A DNA stretch of 64,000 nucleotides, from positions 182,656 to 246,655 of the forward strand of contig NZ_JAAZQQ010000007.1 in NCBI RefSeq assembly GCF_012395815.1, written 5' to 3'. The translations under genes were made by a program, and so were the position numbers. Positions 17,465 through 29,113 of the stretch are shown one piece after another. Source of the stretch: Roseicyclus persicicus (GTDB taxonomy: Bacteria; Pseudomonadota; Alphaproteobacteria; Rhodobacterales; Rhodobacteraceae). Every line of letters begins with the position of its first letter. Within the stretch, counting starts at the first letter, position 1. A model generated the notes under the pieces. That model saw only the letters and a program-made list of their open reading frames with translations, searched no databases and was not told the origin of the DNA.

Positions 17465-18403
17465 ATGAGCTGGAACCCCGCCCTCGACCCCGACTGCCCG
17501 ACCGGCGACGCCGTCGACGCCATCGAGACCCTGATCGTGCCGCGCGCCCGCGACCTCGGCGATTTCGAGGTGCGCCGCGCGCTGCCCGCGCCGAAGCGGC
17601 AGATGGTCGGCCCTTTCATCTTCTTCGACCAGATGGGCCCGGCCGAGTTCCTGACGGGGCAGGGGATCGACGTCCGCCCGCACCCGCACATCGGGCTGGC
17701 GACCGTGACCTACCTGTACCAGGGCCGGTTCCACCACCGCGACAGCCTCGGCACCGACCAGTGGATCGACCCCGGCGCGGTCAACCTGATGACGGCGGGC
17801 CACGGCATCACCCATTCCGAGCGGGTCGATGGCGACATGCTGAAGGCGCCCTATTCCATGTTCGGAATCCAGACCTGGATGGCCCTGCCGAAGGACGCCG
17901 AGGACAGCGCACCCGCCTTCGTCCACGCCGGCCGCGACGCGTTGCCGATTCTGGAGGGCGAGGGCAAGCGGCTGCGGCTGATCCTCGGCACGGCCTACGG
18001 CGAGCGCGCGCCGGTGCCGGTGGCCTCCGAGACCTTCTATATCGACGCGGTGCTTGAGCCCGGCGCGCGGTTGCCGATGCCCGACGACCACGAGGACCGG
18101 GGCGCCTATGTCGTGCAGGGCTCCGTCGAGATCGCGGGCGACAGCTACACGCCCGGGCAGATGATGGTGTTCCGCCCCGGCGACCGGGTGTCGCTCACCG
18201 CGGGGCCCGGGGGCGCGCGGCTGATGCTGCTGGGTGGCGCCACGCTGGAGGGGCCGCGGTTCATCTGGTGGAACTTCGTCGCCTCCTCGAAGGAGCGGAT
18301 CGAGGCCGCCAAGGAAGCCTGGCGCGCGGGCGACTGGGAACATGGCCGGTTCCAGCTGCCGCCGACCGACCGCGACGAGTTCATCCCGCTGCCCGAGCGC
18401 TGA
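17465..18403 (+). CDS. Pirin-family protein
   Basis: A 312-residue bicupin of the pirin family. N-terminal cupin motifs include VGPFIFFDQMGP, the metal-binding HPHIGLATVTYLYQG and the later HGITHSERV; a second cupin follows, with YVVQGSVEIAGDSY and MLLGGATLEG. Some pirins have quercetinase activity and others act as metabolic regulators; the role here is undetermined. The ATG at 17465 follows AGGAGG (17454-17459) with good spacing. The 139-base upstream gap presumably holds its promoter. It is not obviously linked to its neighbours. Confidence 0.92.
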   Translation: MSWNPALDPDCPTGDAVDAIETLIVPRARDLGDFEVRRALPAPKRQMVGPFIFFDQMGPAEFLTGQGIDVRPHPHIGLATVTYLYQGRFHHRDSLGTDQWIDPGAVNLMTAGHGITHSERVDGDMLKAPYSMFGIQTWMALPKDAEDSAPAFVHAGRDALPILEGEGKRLRLILGTAYGERAPVPVASETFYIDAVLEPGARLPMPDDHEDRGAYVVQGSVEIAGDSYTPGQMMVFRPGDRVSLTAGPGGARLMLLGGATLEGPRFIWWNFVASSKERIEAAKEAWRAGDWEHGRFQLPPTDRDEFIPLPER

Positions 18404-18717
18404 CGGCGAACCGGCCTGCGACCCCGCCCCCCGGCATCGGCGATGCGCCGGAGGCTACGGCCCTGCGCGGGAGTTGCCCGAGGGCGATACGCAGAGCACC
18501 CGCCACCGGCCGAGCGTGACCCCGCCACGCCCCAAGACGGGGTGCGGGCCGCGCGCCCATCGGCAGCGCCGTGAACCGGCGGCGCACGGGGCGCAGGGTT
18601 GCCCCGCGCGCGGGCCCTTGCGGCGGCGACGGGCGCGGCGCAGGGTGCGCCCATGCGCCCCCCGCCATGCCCCGTCCGTCCTGCCGCGCGCCTGCCGTCC
18701 GATCCGGGGGCCGGGCG
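18404..18717. other. Intergenic region of about 0.3 kb, no gene seen
   Basis: GC-rich spacer between the pirin gene and the EamA transporter gene. An in-frame extension of the transporter back to 18571 is possible on paper but is arginine/proline-rich and lacks a ribosome-binding site, so it is not used. No clear hairpin or promoter motif stands out. Confidence 0.6.
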
Positions 18718-19677
18718 ATGAGCGACCGGAGCCGGGCGATCCTGTTCGTCCTTGTCGCCGTGCTCTGCGGCTCGGTGAACGACATGGGCATCAAGATGCT
18801 GTCGGGCGACTACCCGCTGCACCAGACGGTGTTCTTCCGGTCCTCGGTCGCGCTGGCCGTCAGCCTCCTGTTCCTGTTCCGCGAGGGCGGATGGGTCCTG
18901 CTCAGGACCGACCGGCCGGGGCTGCACGCGCTGCGCGCCGGGCTGGTGATGGTGTCGAACCTGACCTTCTTCGCCGGCCTCGCGGTGATGCCCCTGGCCG
19001 CGGCCACCGCGCTGTTCTTCGTGGCGCCGCTGTTCATCACGCTCCTGGCCATCCCGATGCTGGGCGAGCCCGTGGGCCGGCACCGGATGGCGGCGGTGGT
19101 GGTGGGTCTGGCGGGGGTGGGGGTGATGATGGCCCCCGGCGTCGACTGGGGCGGGATCGGGCGGGCGAGCCTCATGCTGCCGCTGGCGGCGGCGGCCTGC
19201 TACAGCTGGATGCAGGTGCTGACGCGCAAGCTCGGCGCGCGCTCGGCCGCCTCGGCGATGGCGGTCTACATCCAGGCCTGCTTCCTGCTGGTCTCGGTGC
19301 TGTTCTTCGCCGTGGCCGGCGACGGGCGCTTTGCCGAGGGGGCGACGCACCCCTCGGTGGTGTTCCTGCTGCGCGCCTGGGTCTGGCCGGCGGTGGGCGA
19401 CCTGTGGGTGTTCGGCCTGATCGGGGTGATGTCGGCGATGATAGGCTATTGCATGAGCATGGCCTACAAGCTCGGCACCGCCTCGGTCGTGGCCTCCTAC
19501 GAATACGCCGCCCTGCCCATGGCGATCCTCTGGGGGTGGCTGGTGTTCGGCGAGGTGCCGCGCACGGCGGTCTGGATCGGGATCGCGTTGATCGCGGGGG
19601 CGGGGCTCTATGTCTTCGCGCGGGAACGGGCGCTCGACCGGGCGCTGGCCTCGGCGCGGCCGATCCGGCGGGGTTGA
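18718..19677 (+). CDS. EamA-family (DMT superfamily) transporter
   Basis: A 319-residue inner-membrane protein with ten predicted helices in two EamA repeats (about 7-140 and 155-305). Repeat 1 begins AILFVLVAVLCGSVNDMGIK; later helices include VAPLFITLLAIPMLGEPV, the conserved end of an EamA repeat, and a matching ALPMAILWGWLVFGEVP in repeat 2. These are metabolite or drug exporters; the substrate is not predictable. The ATG at 18718 begins just before helix 1. A tRNA-Asp gene follows 68 bases after the stop. Confidence 0.9.
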   Translation: MSDRSRAILFVLVAVLCGSVNDMGIKMLSGDYPLHQTVFFRSSVALAVSLLFLFREGGWVLLRTDRPGLHALRAGLVMVSNLTFFAGLAVMPLAAATALFFVAPLFITLLAIPMLGEPVGRHRMAAVVVGLAGVGVMMAPGVDWGGIGRASLMLPLAAAACYSWMQVLTRKLGARSAASAMAVYIQACFLLVSVLFFAVAGDGRFAEGATHPSVVFLLRAWVWPAVGDLWVFGLIGVMSAMIGYCMSMAYKLGTASVVASYEYAALPMAILWGWLVFGEVPRTAVWIGIALIAGAGLYVFARERALDRALASARPIRRG

Positions 19678-19745
19678 GGAAAAACCGCCCGCGGGGCGGA
19701 TGGGCGCTTGACGGGGCGGGCCGGGGGCAATAGACGACCGCCCAC

Positions 19746-19822
19746 GCGGTTGTAGCTCAGTTGGTTAGAGTACCGGCCTGTCACGCCGGGGGTCGCGGGT
19801 TCGAGCCCCGTCAACCGCGCCA
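19746..19822 (+). tRNA. tRNA-Asp (anticodon GTC), copy 1
   Basis: Acceptor GCGGTTG pairs with CAACCGC; the anticodon loop is CTGTCAC (GTC); the T-arm is CGGGTTCGAGCCCCG; CCA is encoded at 19820-19822. It differs from copy 2 at a single D-loop base. Confidence 0.97.
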
Positions 19823-19917
19823 TTTTCTCCTTCTTGCGCTACCGCCCTTCGGGCTGCTTGAGCGCGGGTTTCCTCCCCCCCCCTTCGGTCGTGCTGCCTG
19901 GCGGGGGCCGGGCGCGG

Positions 19918-20007
19918 GCGTTTTCCTCGAGGAAAACGCACGGGAAACCTCGAGGTTTCCCGCACGGAAAACTCCAGTTTTCCGCCACGCGAACCTGCAG
20001 GTTCGCG
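19918..20007. repeat. Four tandem palindromes between the tRNA-Asp genes
   Basis: Within the 317-base gap 19823-20139 (no gene), four back-to-back inverted repeats lie 1-3 bases apart: 19918-19939 (core CGTTTTCC-TCGA-GGAAAACG), 19941-19962 (CGGGAAACC/GGTTTCCCG around TCGA), 19965-19984 (CGGAAAAC-TCCA-GTTTTCCG) and 19988-20007 (CGCGAACC-TGCA-GGTTCGCG). Three are perfect palindromes; the third has one mismatched central pair. As RNA each would be an 8-9 bp stem with a 4-base TNNA loop. A similar pair occurs at 54082-54132. Function is unknown; possibilities include RNA processing or transcript ends, or protein binding to cruciform-prone DNA. Confidence 0.9.
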
Positions 20008-20139
20008 CAGCCGCCGGGCCGGGCGCACCACCATGGAAGGCCCCGACCCGCGACCCTCGCCCGCCGCAACCGGCGATGCGAAAACCGGCCCGGGTGCCAT
20101 TGACGCCGCCGCGGGGATTGCGTAAACGCACCCTCACGC

Positions 20140-20216
20140 GCGGTTGTAGCTCAGTCGGTTAGAGTACCGGCCTGTCACGCCGGGGGTCGCGGGTTCGAGC
20201 CCCGTCAACCGCGCCA
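20140..20216 (+). tRNA. tRNA-Asp (anticodon GTC), copy 2
   Basis: Same cloverleaf as copy 1 (GCGGTTG/CAACCGC acceptor, CTGTCAC anticodon loop, CCA at 20214-20216), with C instead of T in the D-loop (AGTCGGTT against AGTTGGTT). Confidence 0.97.
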
Positions 20217-20332
20217 CTTCTCCCTTCTTCCTCTACCACCCCTCGGGCGGCGTCAGCGCGGGGACCTTGCGGCACCTCCCTGTCGCCCGCCGTCCGTTGG
20301 ACGCCCCGCACCGCCGCGCTAGGCTCCTGCCC

Positions 20333-21037
20333 ATGCGCGCGCTCCTCCTCGCCCTGTTCCTCGCCGCGCCGGCCCGGGCCGAGCCCGTGGTGCTGGACCC
20401 CGCTACCGTGCTGGCACTGGCCGCCGAGCCCTGGCGCGACCGGGCGTCGTTCCGCGACGGGCTCGAGGCGGCGCTTGGCCCCCTCACCGTCGAGATGCCG
20501 CGCCTGCCCGACGGCGCCCGCGACGTCGATCCCTTTCTCTGGTCGCTGACGGGCCGGTTCGGCGCGCCGCTGCCGGGCAGCCGCGTCGCCGGCGGCATCT
20601 TCGCCTGCTCGCGCTACGGCGTCGCCACCCGCGACACGCTGGCCGCCACCGCGCTGACCGACCCCGCCGCCTTCCTGCTGTTCGGTGCGACCCAGCCCGC
20701 CCATGACGACGCCACGGCCTGGCCCGAGGCGGGCGTCGCGCGGCTGGCCTGCATGATCACCTGGGACGACACGCGCCGGGTCGCCATCATCCCCGAGGTC
20801 GCGGCGCGGGCGGCGGTGGCGGCGCGGTTTGCCACCGTCACCCGCAGCGGCGACGCCGAGCTTTACGGGCCGGGCTGGCGGGACTACCCGCCGCAGTTCG
20901 GGGCCGACGGCTACCGGATCGAGGGGCGGGACGGCGCGGCCGACAGCGTGCTGGTGCTTGACCGCGCGACGATCGAGCTCCGCGTCAGCCACCAGGTGAT
21001 CCGCTTCCGCGCCTTCCTGCTGAACGGCGGCGTGTGA
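20333..21037 (+). CDS. Exported protein of unknown function
   Basis: A 234-residue protein with a short Sec signal peptide (MRALLLALFLAAPARA, cleavage after residue 16). The mature part has two cysteines (in IFACSRYG and LACMITWDD) that could form a disulfide. It has no motif that I recognise; patterns such as AFLLFGATQPAHDD and YGPGWRDYPPQFGADGY may help a search. The ATG at 20333 is the only start giving a signal peptide. It lies convergent to mnmA, which ends eight bases downstream. It is probably a periplasmic protein restricted to Rhodobacterales; that restriction is a guess. Confidence 0.75.
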   Translation: MRALLLALFLAAPARAEPVVLDPATVLALAAEPWRDRASFRDGLEAALGPLTVEMPRLPDGARDVDPFLWSLTGRFGAPLPGSRVAGGIFACSRYGVATRDTLAATALTDPAAFLLFGATQPAHDDATAWPEAGVARLACMITWDDTRRVAIIPEVAARAAVAARFATVTRSGDAELYGPGWRDYPPQFGADGYRIEGRDGAADSVLVLDRATIELRVSHQVIRFRAFLLNGGV

Positions 21038-21044
21038 CGCGCCC

Positions 21045-22196
21045 TCAGCGCCCCTTCCAGATCCAGCCGCCGCCGAAGACGCGGCTGCCGTCGGGGCCGT
21101 AGAACACGCAGGCCTGGCCGGGGCTGACGCCTTCCTCGGCGGTCAGCAGCTCGACCTCGGCCTCGGTCTCCGAGACCGGCCGCACCACCGCCGGCCGCGG
21201 CGGGCGGGTGGAGCGGATCTTGACCTCGATGTCCCAGCTGTCGCGCGAGGTGAAGGGCGCGTCGCCCAGCCAGTTGATCTCGCGCACCGGCACCGTCCGG
21301 GTCGAGAGCGCATCCTTGGGGCCGACGACCACGCGGCGGGCGTCGGGGTCGAGCTTCACCACGTAGAGCGGGTCGGCCAGCCCGCCGATCCCCAGGCCCC
21401 GGCGCTGGCCGATGGTGTAATGGATCACGCCCCGGTGTTCCCCAAGGACGCGGCCTTCCATGTCCACGATCTCGCCCGGCTCGGCCGCGCCCGGGCGCAG
21501 CTTCTCGATCACGGCGGCATAGTCGCCATTCGGCACGAAGCAGATGTCCTGGCTGTCGGGCTTGTCGGCCACGGGCAGCCCGTATTTCGCCGCAAGCTCC
21601 CGGGTTTCGGCCTTGGAGGCCAGGTGCCCGAGCGGAAAGCGCAGGTAGTCGAGCTGTTCCGCCGTGGTCGAGAACAGGAAATACGACTGGTCGCGGCCCG
21701 CATCGGCCGCGCAGTGCAGCTCCGCGCCCGCGGCACCCATCTTGCGCTGGATGTAGTGGCCCGTCGCCATGCAGTCGGCGTCGAGGTCGCGGGCGGTCTC
21801 CAGCAGGTCCTTGAACTTCACGCGCTCGTTGCAGCGGATGCAGGGCACCGGCGTCGCGCCCGCAAGGTAGCTGTCGGCGAACTCGTCGATGACGGCTTCG
21901 CGGAAGGTGTTCTCGTAATCCAGCACGTAATGCGGAAAGCCCATGGCCTCGGCCACCCGGCGGGCGTCGTGGATGTCGCGCCCGGCGCAGCAGGCGCCCT
22001 TCTTGGCCAGCGCCGCGCCGTGGTCGTAAAGCTGCAGCGTGACGCCGACGACGTCGTAGCCCTCCTCGGCCAGCATCGCCGCCACCACCGACGAATCGAC
22101 GCCGCCCGACATGGCCACGACCACCCGGGTTTCCGAGGGCGGCTTGGGAAAGCCGAGCGAATTCAGCGTGTCGGGCCGGTCGAGCGCCATGGCCAT
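21045..22196 (-). CDS. mnmA: tRNA 2-thiouridylase MnmA
   Basis: Installs sulfur at position 2 of wobble uridine-34 in tRNA-Lys, -Glu and -Gln, using ATP and a persulfide donor. The 383-residue chain has the PP-loop SGGVDSS (30-36), the first catalytic cysteine in [11 protein letters not shown] (Cys122, with Cys119 nearby) and the second in [12 protein letters not shown] (Cys219). A beta-barrel C-terminus ([11 protein letters not shown]) completes the family. The start at 22196 adds a 22-residue extension before the core; ATG at 22190 is also possible. It is divergent from sciP, sharing a 145-base upstream region. Confidence 0.96.
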   Translation of the reverse strand: MAMALDRPDTLNSLGFPKPPSETRVVVAMSGGVDSSVVAAMLAEEGYDVVGVTLQLYDHGAALAKKGACCAGRDIHDARRVAEAMGFPHYVLDYENTFREAVIDEFADSYLAGATPVPCIRCNERVKFKDLLETARDLDADCMATGHYIQRKMGAAGAELHCAADAGRDQSYFLFSTTAEQLDYLRFPLGHLASKAETRELAAKYGLPVADKPDSQDICFVPNGDYAAVIEKLRPGAAEPGEIVDMEGRVLGEHRGVIHYTIGQRRGLGIGGLADPLYVVKLDPDARRVVVGPKDALSTRTVPVREINWLGDAPFTSRDSWDIEVKIRSTRPPRPAVVRPVSETEAEVELLTAEEGVSPGQACVFYGPDGSRVFGGGWIWKGR

Positions 22197-22253
22197 GTCC
22201 TTGCAGGGGGCAGGAAAGACGGGGGTTTCCGGCGCAATATAGGAAAAACGCGC

Positions 22254-22286
22254 CTATCCACAACCGCCGCGGTTACCGCAAATTAA
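22254..22286. promoter_or_regulatory. DnaA-box-like and degenerate CtrA-like sites upstream of sciP
   Basis: CTATCCACA (22254-22262) matches the DnaA box TTATCCACA at eight of nine positions. Twenty bases on, GTTA-CCGCAAA-TTAA (22272-22286) has one perfect CtrA half-site and one poor one. Both sit in the mnmA/sciP divergent region. These are modest matches, but notable given that sciP belongs to the CtrA circuit. Confidence 0.35.
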
Positions 22287-22341
22287 GCGAGGCAGGGCAC
22301 CTGTGGTCGGACCAGACCGATCAGAGGAGACCGCTGAGGCC

Positions 22342-22617
22342 ATGTATATCCGACGGATCCCGGGCCCCCCCTCAGTCACCCTGCCCGACGGGCGCAGCAT
22401 GACCCGGGCCGACCTGCCGCCGCCCGGCACCTGCCGCTGGGTCGCCAGCCGCAAGGCCGCCGTGGTGCGGGCGGTCGAGGCGGGGCTGATCACCGCCGAA
22501 GAGGCCGTCGCCACCTGGGGCCTGTCGGACGAGGAACTGGCCGCCTGGCGCGAGGCGGTGGCCCAGCACGGGGTCGCGGCGCTGCGGGCGACCGCGCTGC
22601 AACGCTACCGGGCGTGA
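22342..22617 (+). CDS. sciP: SciP, CtrA-interacting regulator (DUF1153)
   Basis: A 91-residue DUF1153 protein. In Caulobacter this family, called SciP, binds CtrA and blocks it from activating transcription during the swarmer stage, and it is a Lon substrate. Visible features are the RRIPGPPSVTLPDGRSMTRADLPP start, the basic RWVASRKAAVVRAVEAGLI helix and a helix-turn-helix-like WGLSDEELAAWR segment. It lies 96 bases upstream of ctrA on the same strand, an arrangement common in Rhodobacterales. The ATG at 22342 (MYIRR) agrees with family starts. Confidence 0.93.
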   Translation: MYIRRIPGPPSVTLPDGRSMTRADLPPPGTCRWVASRKAAVVRAVEAGLITAEEAVATWGLSDEELAAWREAVAQHGVAALRATALQRYRA

Positions 22618-22649
22618 CGGGCGCCATGGGGTTGAACCTGTCCGAAAGG

Positions 22650-22702
22650 GTAACTTGAAATTAACCATTGTGGCCGAATCTGGGCGGGCCATAGCGAGAT
22701 TC
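22650..22702 (+). promoter_or_regulatory. ctrA promoter region: CtrA box and two CcrM (GANTC) sites
   Basis: GTAA-CTTGAAA-TTAA(CC) at 22650-22664 is one base from the CtrA consensus TTAA-N7-TTAA, suggesting autoregulation. GAATC (22676-22680) and GATTC (22698-22702) are GANTC methylation sites for CcrM, which couples ctrA transcription to replication in Caulobacter. All three lie within 64 bases of the ctrA start. Confidence 0.65.
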
Positions 22703-22713
22703 GGAGATTTCAG

Positions 22714-27806
<5,093 letters not shown>

Positions 27807-27824
27807 CCCCTTTCGTTCGCAGAT

Positions 27825-27839
27825 GTTCTCAAAAAGTTC
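27825..27839 (+). promoter_or_regulatory. LexA (SOS) box
   Basis: GTTC-TCAAAAA-GTTC matches exactly the alphaproteobacterial LexA operator GTTC-N7-GTTC. It lies 19 bases after the recG stop and 61 bases before the ATG of a 39-codon gene, so that gene is the probable target. A third GTTC sits at 27815-27818, and TGTTCTC/GAGAACA (27824-27830 and 27861-27867) forms a spaced inverted repeat. Confidence 0.7.
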
Positions 27840-27900
27840 TGGACAGATTGCCCGAAACATGAGAACAAAGCGTTAACACCGACGCAAGGGAGAGCCCGCC

Positions 27901-28020
27901 ATGACCCGCATCGCCGATATCCTGACCCGCAGCCGTGACACGATCCTGGCCGACGCGGCGGGTGTCGTGGCGATCGCGGCCTTCACCTACGGGATGCTCT
28001 ACCTGCCCGGCCTGATCTGA
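27901..28020 (+). CDS. 39-residue single-pass membrane microprotein, probably SOS-regulated
   Basis: A very short gene with a good ribosome-binding site (AAGGGAGAG, 27886-27894, ahead of ATG 27901). The product starts with a basic amphipathic segment (MTRIADILTRSRDTILAD) and continues with one hydrophobic helix (about 18-39, AAGVVAIAAFTYGMLYLPGL), so it should insert in the inner membrane with its N-terminus inside. A LexA box lies just upstream. Caulobacter has an analogous LexA-controlled 29-residue membrane protein, SidA, that blocks division after DNA damage; functional similarity here is inference from size, topology and control, not from sequence homology. It is probably real because of the ribosome-binding site, operator and intergenic position. 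Confidence 0.65.
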   Translation: MTRIADILTRSRDTILADAAGVVAIAAFTYGMLYLPGLI

Positions 28021-28039
28021 CCCCTTTCTGCCTGCGGTC

Positions 28040-28178
28040 CGGCAGGGCCAGGGCGTGGTTTCTGTCCCCAACAGCCACGCCCCCGTTCTGTCCCGCCCGG
28101 TTTGCCTCCCGGGCCGGCCCTGCCGACGGACACGCTGACTGCCGCCGCCCTCCCCCCGGAGGTGCGGCGGTTTTTTTT
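28040..28178 (+). ncRNA. Candidate structured RNA or 3' leader with three-way junction
   Basis: Beyond the microprotein stop the sequence can fold into a closed three-way junction. The outer 10-bp stem is CGGCAGGGCC (28040-28049) with GGCCCTGCCG (28116-28125). Hairpin 1 is GGGCGTGG/CCACGCCC (28051-28082), with inner CTGT/ACAG. Hairpin 2 is GCCCGG/CCGGGC (28095-28114). A strong terminator with eight Ts follows at 28142-28178. It may be a separate small RNA, or the processed 3' end of the LexA-controlled transcript. No known RNA family is recognised. GC-rich DNA makes chance pairing easier, which tempers confidence. Confidence 0.4.
28142..28178 (+). terminator. Strong Rho-independent terminator
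   Basis: CCGCCGC-CCTCC / GGAGG-T-GCGGCGG, 12 paired bases with one bulge and a CCCC loop, followed by eight consecutive T residues (28171-28178). It ends the rightward transcript containing the 39-codon gene. Confidence 0.92.
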
Positions 28179-28194
28179 CCTGGAACGACCGGGA

Positions 28195-28647
28195 TCAGGC
28201 GCAGGCGGCGCGCTCGGCCTCCTGCATCGCCTCGGCGGTGGCCTCGAGGGCCAGCAGGATCGAGGCGTGGCGGTTGCGGTAGTCGCGGGCGGGCTCCAGC
28301 ACCTCGAAGCCGTGGAAGGGGGCGCCGGGGGGCGGCGCGCCGTCCTTGAGCATGGCGCGGAGCTGGTCGCGGGCGGCCTCGATCTCGGCCCGCGTCCGGC
28401 CGATGATGTCGGCCCCCATCAGCGCCGCCGAGGCCTGCCCGAGCGCGCAGGCCTTCACGTCCTGGGCGAAGCGGGCGATGCGGCCGTCCTCCATGTCGAG
28501 GTCGACGGTCACCGTCGAGCCGCAGAGCGGCGCACGCTTGCGGATGCTCGCCTGCGGCGCCTCGAGCCGGCCGCGGTGCGGGATGTCCGCCGCGAGCGCG
28601 AGGATGCGCTGGGAGTAGAGCTTGATCAGGTCGCTGTCGCCGGACAT
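28195..28647 (-). CDS. IscU/NifU-type Fe-S scaffold protein
   Basis: A 150-residue protein of the IscU/SufU/NifU N-terminal fold, which assembles Fe-S clusters for transfer to apoproteins. Two conserved cysteines are in place, Cys42 (KRAPLCGSTVTV) and Cys67 (QDVKACALGQAS). The third usual ligand is not at its expected mid-protein position; the only other cysteine is Cys149 at the C-terminus. That makes it a divergent scaffold, as seen in a subgroup often annotated simply as an Fe-S assembly scaffold. The start at 28647 (ATG) follows an in-frame region without homology. It is divergent from hisI. Confidence 0.88.
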   Translation of the reverse strand: MSGDSDLIKLYSQRILALAADIPHRGRLEAPQASIRKRAPLCGSTVTVDLDMEDGRIARFAQDVKACALGQASAALMGADIIGRTRAEIEAARDQLRAMLKDGAPPPGAPFHGFEVLEPARDYRNRHASILLALEATAEAMQEAERAACA

Positions 28648-28713
28648 CGCGTTTGCCTCTGGTTCCGTGCCCCTATAGGTAGCGGCCACGCCCGGTTTTG
28701 CAAAGAGGCCGCC

Positions 28714-29073
28714 ATGCCCGGTTTCGACCCCGCCACGCTCCGCTACGACGCCAACGGCCTGATCCCCTGCATCGCGCAGGAGGCGGCGACGGGCGAGGTG
28801 CTGATGCTGGCCTGGATGAATGCGGATGCCGTGGCCCGCACGCTGGAGACGGGCCGCGTGACCTACTGGTCGCGGTCGCGCGCGGCCTTCTGGGTCAAGG
28901 GCGAGAGCTCGGGGCATGTGCAGGAGCTGGTCGAGCTCCGGCTCGACTGCGACCGCGATTGCCTGCTGGCGCTGGTGCGCCAGACCGGGCCGGCCTGCCA
29001 CACCAACCGGCGGGTGTGTTTCTACACCGCGGTGCGGGACGGGCAGGAAGTCGAACTGATGTCGCCCGAGTGA
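28714..29073 (+). CDS. hisI: Phosphoribosyl-AMP cyclohydrolase HisI
   Basis: Third step of histidine biosynthesis, opening the purine ring of phosphoribosyl-AMP. The 119-residue single-domain protein (no HisE fusion) has LMLAWMNADAVARTLETGRVTYWSRSR split across its core, then LRLDCDRDCLL, and the zinc-binding CHTNRRVCFY end. Metal ligands (two Asp and the cysteines) are present. Divergent from the IscU-like gene with a 66-base gap. Other his genes are elsewhere. Confidence 0.96.
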   Translation: MPGFDPATLRYDANGLIPCIAQEAATGEVLMLAWMNADAVARTLETGRVTYWSRSRAAFWVKGESSGHVQELVELRLDCDRDCLLALVRQTGPACHTNRRVCFYTAVRDGQEVELMSPE

Positions 29074-29113
29074 CCGGCCGGTCGCCGGCGTATTTTCGGA
29101 AAGATGAAGCCCG

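Noticed and set aside
18571..18717. 49-residue N-terminal extension of the EamA transporter
   Set aside because: Arginine/proline-rich with no ribosome-binding site, and it would put a hydrophilic block ahead of the first membrane helix; ATG 18718 is preferred.
29074..29113. GTATTTTCGGAAAGATGAAG stretch between hisI and gluQ
   Set aside because: From memory similar short sequences are common between genes in Rhodobacterales, and a looser one lies near 49590; on its own it does not form a clear hairpin or operator.
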